This document shows positions 1 through 9,036 of a DNA stretch of 64,000 bases, one piece after another (the first letter of the stretch is position 1; every line of letters starts with the position of its first letter). Where the stretch lies: assembly GCA_013203955.1 (NCBI GenBank), contig JABMOY010000126.1:42003-106002 (forward strand). Direction: 5' to 3'. Source of the stretch: Rhodospirillales bacterium. GTDB taxonomy: Bacteria; Pseudomonadota; Alphaproteobacteria; Rhodospirillales; Casp-alpha2. The notes below the pieces were generated by a model. The model made no database searches, was not told the origin of the DNA, and saw only the letters and a program-made list of their open reading frames with translations. The translations under genes and the position numbers were made by a program.

Positions 1-403
1 TCAATTGGCCGTTTTCGGCCCCTGCCTGGCCGCCCGACACGGGGCCGTCGAGGAAACCGATGCCCATGTCGCGGGCCTTGGCGTCGATTTCACGCGCGAC
101 GATGGCCGATGCCGTCGTGTGGTCGCAGTAAATGGCGCCCTCCTTCATACCGGCAAGGATACCGTCGTCGCCATATACAATGCTGCGCAGGTCATCGTCG
201 TTGCCGACGCAGGAAAAGACCACGTCGCAGCCGTCCGCCGTCTTGGCAGGCGTCGCAGCACTGGCGCCGCCGTGCTCCTTGACCCAGGCTTCGGCCTTCT
301 TGGCGGTGCGGTTGTAAACGGTGACGTCGTGGCCTTGGCTAACCAGATGACCGGCCATGGGATAACCCATGACGCCCAAACCGATAAATGCTGTTTTTAC
401 CAT
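1..403 (-). CDS. 3-hydroxyisobutyrate dehydrogenase-like NAD(P)-binding protein (3' part cut by window edge)
   Basis: Reverse complement from ATG at 403 reads MVKTAFIGLGVMGYPMAGHLVSQGHDVTVYNRTAKKAEAWVKEHGG, a Rossmann GxGxMGxPMAxxL motif; open to the window start. Confidence 0.85.
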   Translation of the reverse strand, partial: MVKTAFIGLGVMGYPMAGHLVSQGHDVTVYNRTAKKAEAWVKEHGGASAATPAKTADGCDVVFSCVGNDDDLRSIVYGDDGILAGMKEGAIYCDHTTASAIVAREIDAKARDMGIGFLDGPVSGGQAGAENGQL

Positions 404-416
404 TTTTCCATCCCCT

Positions 417-1292
417 CTAGGCTTCAGCCAAAAGCTTGAACAGCGCCGAATTATCGAGCCGCCCGCCGCCCTGGGCTTGAATGCGGGCATAAAAGCTTTC
501 GACCAGGGCGGTTAGGGGCAGCTGCGCGCCGTTAGCCCGGGCTTCGTCCAAGCAGATATCCAGGTCCTTGCGCATCCAGTCGCAGGCGAAGCCGAAATCG
601 AGCTTGCCGTCGACCATAGTCTTGCCGCGGTTTTCCATCTGCCACGATTGCGCTGCGCCCTTGGAGATCACATCAACGACCTGATGGGCATCAAGGCCGG
701 ATTTAAGGGCGAAATTCATGCCCTCGGCCAAGGCCTGAATTGAGCACGCGCAACAGATCTGGTTGACCATCTTGGTCAGCTGTCCGGAGCCCACCGGGCC
801 CATGTGCGTCACTGCCTTGGCGAAGCTCTGCATTGCCGCCTCGCCGCGGGCGAAGTCTTCTTCGCTGCCGCCGACCATGACCGTCAATTGGCCTTTTTCG
901 GCGCCTTCCTGGCCGCCGGAAACCGGCCCGTCCAGGAATCCAACGCCCTTTGCGGCGGCCGCTTCGGCAATTTCACGCGCGGCGATAGCCGACGCCGTGG
1001 TGTGGTCGATAATCAGACTGCCCTTTCCTGCCCCGGCCAGAACCCCGTCATCGCCCAGCATGATGGACCGCAGGTCGTTGTCGTTGCCGACGCAGGTGAG
1101 GATGATGTCGGCACTTTCGGCGGCTTTCGCAGGGGTTTCGGCACTCGTGCCCCCGTGTTCCTTGACCCAGCCTTCGACCTTCTTGGCGGTGCGGTTGTAG
1201 ACGGTGACGTCAAAGTCTGCCTTGGCCAGGTGGCCCGCCATGGGATACCCCATGTTGCCGAGCCCGATGAAGGCGGCTTTTGTGCTGCTCAT
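417..1292 (-). CDS. 3-hydroxyisobutyrate dehydrogenase-like NAD(P)-dependent oxidoreductase
   Basis: MSSTKAAFIGLGNMGYPMAGHLAKADFDVTVYNRTAKKVEGW; GPVSGGQEGAEKGQLTVMVGG; internal start chosen over the 1376 ORF start. Confidence 0.9.
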   Translation of the reverse strand: MSSTKAAFIGLGNMGYPMAGHLAKADFDVTVYNRTAKKVEGWVKEHGGTSAETPAKAAESADIILTCVGNDNDLRSIMLGDDGVLAGAGKGSLIIDHTTASAIAAREIAEAAAAKGVGFLDGPVSGGQEGAEKGQLTVMVGGSEEDFARGEAAMQSFAKAVTHMGPVGSGQLTKMVNQICCACSIQALAEGMNFALKSGLDAHQVVDVISKGAAQSWQMENRGKTMVDGKLDFGFACDWMRKDLDICLDEARANGAQLPLTALVESFYARIQAQGGGRLDNSALFKLLAEA

Positions 1293-1453
1293 GATGGATG
1301 TTTCCGTTTGCTTTGGATGAAAACTCAGAATGTGTCTTTGCGACCGGATTATAGGTATCCCACACAGCAAAACCAAGGGGCCTGTCAGGGCCGCTTTTCA
1401 GGGCAGAGGGCAACGGATATAGTCGCCCTGGACAGGGGCCGGAAGACCAAGAA

Positions 1454-2488
1454 ATGAACGAAATTCCCGATTTGATAATTGGCGGCAAGACGCACCGCAC
1501 GCCCTTTCGCGGGGACGATCTTCCCCTTGTGGCGCGGCTTTGCCGGGCTGCCTTTCATGTCTACAAGCGCCGATGGGCGAAACGGCTGTTTAAGAAGCCG
1601 ACCCGGATGTTTTTTGATTTTTGCCATCAGGTGTTGAAATTGGGTGGGCGTGGGCAAATGGTCTTGGAACGGCCCGACGGGCCCGTGCGCCTGGGTTTCG
1701 ATGCTCATCATATCCATTTCCGTGGCGTTTATGACGGTAACCCGGACGGCAACGAGCCGGAAGTGACGACGTTTATGGAAACCATGCTGCGCGGCGACCG
1801 CGTTTTATTCGATATCGGGGCAAATTTCGGCTACCTGACCCTTTATGCCGCCACCATTGAAGGGTATTCGGGGGCTATCCATTCCTTCGAGCCCATCGAC
1901 AATACCTTTAAGGACCTGAATGACCTTGTCACCCAGGCCGGTTATGAAGGCCGGGTCACATGCCACCAGATCGCGCTTTCAGATCACGACGGGACGGCGA
2001 AGATGGCTTTCGATCCGGTTAATACGGGGCTTTCGCGTTTGGATGGCGACACCAGTGGCGGCAAGGAAGTGGCATTGGCCAAGCTCGACAGCCTTGACCT
2101 GCCGGCGCCGTGGCTGATGAAGGTGGATGTTGAAGATCACGAACTTAAGACTTTTCAGGGGGCGGAGGCCTTGCTCAAAAAAGAAAAGCCGTTTCTGATT
2201 TTCGAAAACTGGATTTCCAAGACCGAACCGCAGACGACCCTGGGGCCGCTTCGCTATTTGGAAGGGTTGGGATACGTCCTTTACAACCCTTTGTGGCGAA
2301 TTTCCGATCAGGCGGGGAGCTATATTTGGCCCACTCCATCTCCGCCTTGGCCCTATGAAACCCGGGCCCTTGCCTTGGTCCGGTTCCCGGCTGAAGGACG
2401 TTTTCCGTTTGCCGATCAAATCAATGTCGTTGGCTGCCACAGAGACCGCATTGTTGAATTGCAGGAAGAATTTTCAAGCTGCGACTGA
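1454..2488 (+). CDS. FkbM family methyltransferase
   Basis: FDIGANFGYLTLYAA SAM-binding motif and 'LMKVDVEDHELKTFQGAEALLKKEKPFLIFE', typical of FkbM proteins. Confidence 0.85.
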   Translation: MNEIPDLIIGGKTHRTPFRGDDLPLVARLCRAAFHVYKRRWAKRLFKKPTRMFFDFCHQVLKLGGRGQMVLERPDGPVRLGFDAHHIHFRGVYDGNPDGNEPEVTTFMETMLRGDRVLFDIGANFGYLTLYAATIEGYSGAIHSFEPIDNTFKDLNDLVTQAGYEGRVTCHQIALSDHDGTAKMAFDPVNTGLSRLDGDTSGGKEVALAKLDSLDLPAPWLMKVDVEDHELKTFQGAEALLKKEKPFLIFENWISKTEPQTTLGPLRYLEGLGYVLYNPLWRISDQAGSYIWPTPSPPWPYETRALALVRFPAEGRFPFADQINVVGCHRDRIVELQEEFSSCD

Positions 2489-2626
2489 GCCGCTGGCCAG
2501 ACGGAATACAACCACCGCTTGGGCTGCGCAAATTAGAATGTTTTAGAAATCGTTCCATGACGAAGAACATTTACGAGGGTATCTTATGGGCGGCAAAAAC
2601 TTTTTGCCGATCTGAGGAGAAAGGCA

Positions 2627-3019
2627 TTGGCAGCAAGCATTTCCGTTGAGGTTTCCGCCGGGGAATTGATCGACAAGATTACTATTCTCGAGATCAAGCT
2701 TGAGCGGATTAAAGATTCCAGCAAGCTTGAAAACGTGAAGCGGGAGTACGAAACCTTGACGGCTTCCCGGGACGGCGCCCTTGAAACTTCCGGAGAGCTG
2801 AATGGGTTGACGGCGAAATTAAAGGCCGTTAACGAACGCCTTTGGGAAATCGAGGACGATATTCGCCAGTGCGAGCGCGATAAGGATTTCGGTGAAAAAT
2901 TCGTCGAGCTGGCGCGTGCCGTTTACGTGACCAATGACGATAGGTCCCGTTTGAAACGGGAAATAAACGAGCTTCTGGGCTCTGCCTTGATCGAAGAAAA
3001 ATCTTATGCCGCCTACTGA
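2627..3019 (+). CDS. DUF6165-like small protein
   Basis: ISVEVSAGELIDKITILEIKLERI...; TTG start with GAGGAG ribosome-binding site just upstream; ends where the next gene starts. Confidence 0.75.
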   Translation: MAASISVEVSAGELIDKITILEIKLERIKDSSKLENVKREYETLTASRDGALETSGELNGLTAKLKAVNERLWEIEDDIRQCERDKDFGEKFVELARAVYVTNDDRSRLKREINELLGSALIEEKSYAAY

Positions 3020-4159
3020 GTGCGGAACGCCGTGATAAAATTTTACCGCATTCTCGACTGGTGGCTGAACCGAAAACGCCGCCAACAGCCGCGCTCGGGC
3101 AAGGCCAAGGGTGTCCTGTTGATTTCAAGTGGCGGGCTGGGCGATACGGTCCTGTTCGCCCATGTCATCGAACGTTTCCTCGGATGTGCGGAAAAAGACG
3201 AACCGGTAACGGTGTTGCTCCGGTCCGATGCCATGAAGATGGCGTTCCTTCTGCCCCAGGGTGTTCAGGTCATCGGTGTCGATTTTTATCGCTTGCGCAA
3301 GGATCTGGGCTACCGGCGGGAAATCACGGATAGTTTTTTCAGCGCCCATTACCGTCTCGTCGTTCATACGGATTACCTTCGCCACCCGGATTTGGACGAA
3401 GCCCTTGTTGCCGCGGCCATGGCCGCGGAGGCCGTCGCCATGAAGCCTCGGCCTTGGCGCAAATATGACGCCCGGCTCAACCAAAACCGACGGCTGTATG
3501 GGCGGCTTTATGACAGTGGCGCGCCGAATATGGATAAGGTCCTGAGGTGGTCACGGTTCGCGGATTGGCTTTTGGATATGGAGCGCACCCCGCCCATCGC
3601 CGCCCTAGACCCGGCGCAGTTGCCACCGGCCGCCCAAGAAGGGCCTGAAGTCGTCATCCAACCTTTTTCGGCGGTAAAGGCCAAGCAAAGCCCCCCTGCC
3701 CTGTATCGGCGGATAATCGATGCTCTGCCGGAAGGCACACGGGTTGCCATTACCGGCACTCAGCGCGACCTTGAAGACAACCCGGAATTCAAGAGTCTTT
3801 TGGACTTGGCCGGAGTTGAGTTCGACGCATCAAGCTTCGCCGAATTGGTCCCCATATTGCTGTCGGCGAAATTAGTGATCTCGGTCGATACCGCCTTGAT
3901 GCATTTGGCTGTCGCGGTCGGCGCGCCGACGTTGTGCCTGGCCAGCGCCGCCTATGTTGGAGAAATAGTCCCTTATGATCCAGCCATTACGCCCGAAAAT
4001 GCCCATTTCCTTTATACATCGATGTCCTGCGAGGGATGTTTGGGGGACTGCATTCATCCCTTCCAGAACGGCATGTTCCCGTGCGTTGCAAAATTGGACA
4101 AAAACCAAGCCGTAAAGAAAGCGAGAGAAATTATGTCAATGACCGGGGGTCACGTTTGA
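3020..4159 (+). CDS. Glycosyltransferase family 9 (heptosyltransferase-like)
   Basis: GVLLISSGGLGDTVLFAHVIERF N-terminus and 'LVISVDTALMHLAVAVGAPTLCL' C-terminal GT9 motif. Confidence 0.85.
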   Translation: MRNAVIKFYRILDWWLNRKRRQQPRSGKAKGVLLISSGGLGDTVLFAHVIERFLGCAEKDEPVTVLLRSDAMKMAFLLPQGVQVIGVDFYRLRKDLGYRREITDSFFSAHYRLVVHTDYLRHPDLDEALVAAAMAAEAVAMKPRPWRKYDARLNQNRRLYGRLYDSGAPNMDKVLRWSRFADWLLDMERTPPIAALDPAQLPPAAQEGPEVVIQPFSAVKAKQSPPALYRRIIDALPEGTRVAITGTQRDLEDNPEFKSLLDLAGVEFDASSFAELVPILLSAKLVISVDTALMHLAVAVGAPTLCLASAAYVGEIVPYDPAITPENAHFLYTSMSCEGCLGDCIHPFQNGMFPCVAKLDKNQAVKKAREIMSMTGGHV

Positions 4160-5679
4160 TGCCAACCTCTTCTGTTTGGTCGAAGACGACAGGTTTCTTC
4201 TTTAAAAATAGGATTTGGATTTTGGGCGCGATGGGAGCGCTGTGTTTCCTGGATGTGGCTGGAATGGGGCTGGCTTACCTAATGTATCCCGGCTATTTGG
4301 ACCATGGCGAACCCAGCCTAGCCATGATTTCCTGGCGGCTTCTGGATGGATTTCCCGCCTATCCCGGTTTTGATGATCCCGGTCGGATCAGCAACGTATA
4401 TGGCCCCCTTACATTTCTTCTTCACGCCATTTCCTTTTACTTTGCCGGACCTTTCGTGGCGACGGGAAAGGCGTTGTCGATTGTGGCGGCATTGTTAATT
4501 CCGGTCTTGATGTTCATGGACCATCGGCGCCACGGTTTCAGTGTTGGCGCGGTCGCGATGATCTTTGGCACCGCGTTCGTTTTGTTCACGCTTCCTATTT
4601 CCATTTTGAATCGGCCGGATTCCTTCATTGCTCTTTTGGCCGTGATAACGGTTTGGGCAAAGAATGCCAGCTTGCCGGGTCGCCCAGAATGGGGAAAGAC
4701 GATCCTGATTGGCGTTTGCGGCGGGCTTGCTGTTGGGTTCAAAATTCACGCGGGCATTTTTCTGGCGCCTGTGGCCTTGTTTCATTGCTTGGATCGGGAA
4801 AACGGCCTTAGGCCTTTTTTTGCGGTAGGGGCCGTAGGTATTTTTGTAGCTTTGCTGCCTTTCGCCCTGCCCGTTTTCCCGCTTGCGGATTATTTGTCGT
4901 GGTTCGGTCCGCTATTGGGCAAGCAGGCTCCCGTGAATTCCTACGGAAAGCCTTTCCGTTACGCCCTTCTTTATTTGGTTCCAGTGCTGTTGCTTTTTGC
5001 CTTGTCCCGGAAGCAAGAAACAGTTCCTTCCAGGCTTGCCGAAAGGGCTTATCTTGGGGCCTATCTTGTGTGCCTGGGGGCCGCCATTTATGTCGGCTCA
5101 AAACCGGGCGGCGGTATCCGTTACATGTTTCCCTTTATGCCAATGACGGTTGATTTCATCCTCGGCCACGGTCGCAGGGTTGAAAAACGCTCCAGACTTG
5201 CCTGGTCTGCGATTGGGGTGTTCATGGCCATTATGTTGGCGATAAGCTTGCCGACTCAAAAACGCTTTCAACGCACCCTTCATTGGGACGAAGCGCAACA
5301 GGTCAGCCGTGAAGTTCGGCAAATCATGGCGGCTTATCCCGGTAAGACAATGGAAATGGGCTTGGGAGAAAATGACATCAACTACTGGAGGACGTATTTC
5401 AAGACGTTGCTGGTTCTAAACGGAAACCCCTACAGTTTGGATTCGGCGGTCGTCATGGAAACGTCTTATCTTAAAATTCCCCTGACGAATGCCGATTTAG
5501 AAATGATCCGCAGGTGCGCTACCGATATATGGCTTATTCCGAAGGGCGAACGGCCTTTCGAAATGATCGGATATTACGGCGTTCCCGTTTATGACGGGGC
5601 CTTTAAGAAGGTTTTTGTTGACAGTTATACGAAATCCCGGAGTTTAAAATTTTTCGATATCTGGGCCTGCAAAAAGTAG
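4159..5679 (+). CDS. Polytopic membrane protein, glycosyltransferase (GT39/PMT-like)
   Basis: Many hydrophobic segments; ATG overlaps the preceding TGA stop (TGATG), suggesting translational coupling; 'FTLPISILNRPDSFIALLAV'. Confidence 0.6.
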   Translation: MPTSSVWSKTTGFFFKNRIWILGAMGALCFLDVAGMGLAYLMYPGYLDHGEPSLAMISWRLLDGFPAYPGFDDPGRISNVYGPLTFLLHAISFYFAGPFVATGKALSIVAALLIPVLMFMDHRRHGFSVGAVAMIFGTAFVLFTLPISILNRPDSFIALLAVITVWAKNASLPGRPEWGKTILIGVCGGLAVGFKIHAGIFLAPVALFHCLDRENGLRPFFAVGAVGIFVALLPFALPVFPLADYLSWFGPLLGKQAPVNSYGKPFRYALLYLVPVLLLFALSRKQETVPSRLAERAYLGAYLVCLGAAIYVGSKPGGGIRYMFPFMPMTVDFILGHGRRVEKRSRLAWSAIGVFMAIMLAISLPTQKRFQRTLHWDEAQQVSREVRQIMAAYPGKTMEMGLGENDINYWRTYFKTLLVLNGNPYSLDSAVVMETSYLKIPLTNADLEMIRRCATDIWLIPKGERPFEMIGYYGVPVYDGAFKKVFVDSYTKSRSLKFFDIWACKK

Positions 5680-5680
5680 A

Positions 5681-7246
5681 TTAAGAGCCCGGTCGATTTT
5701 CCGGCTGGTCGTATGTGTCGCCCTTCTTCCATTCCGCGTTCCAATCGATAAGACCCGTCGGTTTGGCGAAAACTTCTTTTGCCGAATATTCGACGCCTTC
5801 CTCATCGCGGTAGATGTCCGTTTGACCCTTGGCCATGCCGCCAATGAAAACGTCACGAGAACTCCAGAAGTACTGCAGGGACTGCCAAAAGGGGATGTCG
5901 AAGAATCTAATATCTTCCCAATGATTCAGGTATTGAAGCGGCATTAATATTTTAGCCCACCGGCTGGATAATATGTTTTTTGCGAACCTGAGACAGAATG
6001 GAAACCTGCCGAACATGGTGGCGGCCCAATTCATGTTGGCGATTTTGTCGAAATCGCCGTGGATGTCTTTGGCCTTGTAAGTGAACTCCCCGGTTCCCTC
6101 GCTCAAATCGTTTCTGATGGCATAATTCGCCAACTCGGTCCCCTTATACATCTTTAGGATGCTTACTCTGATGCCGTAAGGTTTAAGCGAACTGCCGAAA
6201 CGGACGCTTTCGATGGCTGCTTCCAAGGATTCATTGGGCAGGCAGAACATGATGTTCATAATGAATTTGAATTTGTGTTTTTTGAGAAGGTCTGTGACCT
6301 CGACGTATCGGGCATTGGTGATTTTTTTGTTGAGCATGTTGATGCGGGTTTCCTCTACCCCGCATTCCAACCCGAAGGTCCCGCCACGGCAACGTCCGTC
6401 GACCATTGCTTCAATTATTTCCTCGTCCAGGCTGGTGACTTCTATATTGCACGACCAGTCCAGGTTGAATTGTTTCTTGTAGCGCTTTGAAAATTCCTTC
6501 ACCCAGTTTTTATCCAAGTTGAAGATGTCGTCGCAGAAATGGACGCGCCGGGTCGGGTATTTCTCAAGAACCCGTTCAACCTCTTCCAAGGCATATTCGA
6601 TGCTGTGGCGGCGGAAGACCTTGCCCTTGCCTTTGTACATGTCGAAATAGGTGGGCTCGAAACAATAAGCGCATTTATAGGGGCAGCCGCGGGTAGTGAT
6701 AAATCGCTTGACGGCGAAATTCGCCATGAGCGGATATTTGTCATAGTACAAACTGCGGTCCGGAAACGGATACTTATCCAGATTTTCCTCGGGCGGCAGC
6801 AATGAGTTGCGCATCCATCCCTTTTCCGTTTTCACCAGCAGGCTATTAACGTCGGAATAATCCTCGCCGGCTTCAATTCGGTCCATAAGCGTCAAAAGCG
6901 CTTCTTCTCCGTCTCCCATGCAGATGATATCGGTGCACCCGTATTTCATGACGTCTTCTTGCATAAACATGCAATGCGGTCCGCCCCAGATAACCTTGCG
7001 GGTGGTTTTTTCCTTGATGAGTTTGGAAACGGGGCGGAATTGCTCAACTTGGGGCGTCATCACCGAAAAGCCGACGAGGTCCGGGTCAGCCGCTTCGATA
7101 TAATCGATAAGTTTATCGAAGCGATTGAAATCCTGGAGAAGCGTAAGGTCGACCTCATGCCCGTTCGCTTTCAAATACGAACTCAGGTACATGATGCCCA
7201 AGCCTTCGTTCAGGAAATTGTCGCTAACGAAAAGTATCTTGGCCAT
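5681..7246 (-). CDS. B12-binding-domain radical SAM protein
   Basis: N-terminal B12-type Rossmann fold (KILFVSDNFLNEGLGIMYLSSYLK) and radical SAM motif TTRGCPYKCAYCFEP (CxxxCxxC). Confidence 0.92.
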   Translation of the reverse strand: MAKILFVSDNFLNEGLGIMYLSSYLKANGHEVDLTLLQDFNRFDKLIDYIEAADPDLVGFSVMTPQVEQFRPVSKLIKEKTTRKVIWGGPHCMFMQEDVMKYGCTDIICMGDGEEALLTLMDRIEAGEDYSDVNSLLVKTEKGWMRNSLLPPEENLDKYPFPDRSLYYDKYPLMANFAVKRFITTRGCPYKCAYCFEPTYFDMYKGKGKVFRRHSIEYALEEVERVLEKYPTRRVHFCDDIFNLDKNWVKEFSKRYKKQFNLDWSCNIEVTSLDEEIIEAMVDGRCRGGTFGLECGVEETRINMLNKKITNARYVEVTDLLKKHKFKFIMNIMFCLPNESLEAAIESVRFGSSLKPYGIRVSILKMYKGTELANYAIRNDLSEGTGEFTYKAKDIHGDFDKIANMNWAATMFGRFPFCLRFAKNILSSRWAKILMPLQYLNHWEDIRFFDIPFWQSLQYFWSSRDVFIGGMAKGQTDIYRDEEGVEYSAKEVFAKPTGLIDWNAEWKKGDTYDQPENRPGS

Positions 7247-7351
7247 GGGCTTCTTTCAGAAGGCTTATGAGTAAAACGGTTTCGGGCCAACAAATCATAT
7301 ACGATTTATTTTTTTATGTTTGGGTTTGTTGGCCAAATGCCGTATTGAGAT

Positions 7352-8806
7352 TTAGTTCCGGTGCGCCGACGTCAGAATCTTGTACCCCGTCCATGCCAGA
7401 AGCTTGAACGGGACTGGGGCCGGATAGATCCGGCGGTGAAGCATCCACCCATAGGTGAACCGGTAGACAAGGCCGAGAAATTTTTTGCCTAAACTTTTCT
7501 TGTAGATTTTCTCGATCAGCTCGATATGACGCTCCAACCAAGGAAATTCGACGAGCAAGGGAAAGACGACCTGATAACTGTGCAGGCGGTCCTTTAGTTT
7601 CTGTGGGAAATTGAGGACGGTTTCCGAATACTGCCCGCCCCAATTTTCATTCTCCTCATCCAGGTAGCCGTTATCCCGCGCGTACTTTGTCAAGCCGACA
7701 CCGGGATAGGGCTGGAAGATGGAGGCATCCGCGTAATCGACCTTGCAATCCTGATTAATGCGGACGGTTTCTTTGAAGGTTTCTTCCGATTCGCCCGGCA
7801 ACCCCAGCATGTTCAGGCAGTACGATTTGATGCCGTGCTTGCGTAGGATGTCGAACGTTTCGTAAATTTGCTCGTCCTTCATGCTGCGCAGCATGACCTT
7901 ATTGCGGATATCGGCGTTGCCCGATTCGATGGCGATGCAAACGGCGTGAGCGCCGGATTTTTTCAAAGTCTTGGCGTATTCTTCATCGACCATGTTGGGC
8001 CGAACAAGGGCGACATAGGGAAGCCCGACTTCTTTGGGGTAGACTTCGGCGAATTCTTCCAGCCATTCCCGCTTGATACCGAAAACGTCGTCATGGAATT
8101 TAAGAAATTTTGACGGATAACGGGCGATGGTGGTCTGGATTTCCTTGATCATGTAGGGCACGGATTTGGTACGGACGATATCACCCTTGCCCTTGTACAT
8201 TTCATTGAAGGCATGATTGAAACAATAGGTGCATTTATAGGGGCAGCCGCGACTGGCGAAAAAGCCCCGGATGGGCATGTTTTTAAGCCCGTAACTTTCT
8301 TCATACATCAGGGCTTTGTCCGGCGGCGGAAGGGTATCCAAATCATCAATCAGGCGGGTAATGCCGTTTTTCTTAATGGACCCGTCGTCGAGCTTGAAAT
8401 GCATATTCGTGGTATCAAGCATCTTGTCGCTGCCGAAGTTATTCAGGAAATCCCTGATCGCCATGTCCCCTTCGCCGACGCAAATGGCATCGACACCGTC
8501 TTTGTTGATGTACTCCTGGAAAAAGGTCGGGTGCACCCCGCCGAAAATGGAATAAGCGCCGGATTCTTCCTTCAGGTGTGAATTAATTTCCAGAAACTTA
8601 GCCGCGTCCGGCGACATCACCGAATAGGCCAGGACATCAGGCTTGAAGTCCTTAAGCTTTTTGACCGCTTTTTTTGGGTCCTTTTCATATTCGATAAGGA
8701 TGACCTCGTGCCCGGCTTCTTTCGCGGAGGCCGATATCACGGGGATGGAGTAGCTTTCAACGACACCGATGCGGTCGGTGACCATGGCAACGCGAACCTG
8801 ACTCAA
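7352..8806 (-). CDS. B12-binding-domain radical SAM protein
   Basis: ASRGCPYKCTYCFNHAFNEMYKGKG radical SAM motif; 'FGGVHPTFFQEYINKDGVDAICVGEGD' B12-binding region. Confidence 0.92.
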   Translation of the reverse strand: MSQVRVAMVTDRIGVVESYSIPVISASAKEAGHEVILIEYEKDPKKAVKKLKDFKPDVLAYSVMSPDAAKFLEINSHLKEESGAYSIFGGVHPTFFQEYINKDGVDAICVGEGDMAIRDFLNNFGSDKMLDTTNMHFKLDDGSIKKNGITRLIDDLDTLPPPDKALMYEESYGLKNMPIRGFFASRGCPYKCTYCFNHAFNEMYKGKGDIVRTKSVPYMIKEIQTTIARYPSKFLKFHDDVFGIKREWLEEFAEVYPKEVGLPYVALVRPNMVDEEYAKTLKKSGAHAVCIAIESGNADIRNKVMLRSMKDEQIYETFDILRKHGIKSYCLNMLGLPGESEETFKETVRINQDCKVDYADASIFQPYPGVGLTKYARDNGYLDEENENWGGQYSETVLNFPQKLKDRLHSYQVVFPLLVEFPWLERHIELIEKIYKKSLGKKFLGLVYRFTYGWMLHRRIYPAPVPFKLLAWTGYKILTSAHRN

Positions 8807-9036
8807 CTGCTCATCCTTTTTCTTTTCTTTGGGCTAAATACCCAAGAAGGTTGTTTAATTAGAGCCTCATATTACCTAACCTAATTACTCAGAAAAACCC
8901 TAAACTTGTTCGGGTTCAAAGCATGGGCCTTTCGGGGGCCTGGGGCTTGAGTTTTTCGAATAGCCGCCATCCCGGAGATGTTGTATACGGCTGGCAAGAC
9001 ATCTTTTCCAGAATTTTTCGGAATCTCCTTTATTTC

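Noticed and set aside
804-1457. 217-aa + strand ORF
   Set aside because: Antisense to the HIBADH-like gene; shadow ORF
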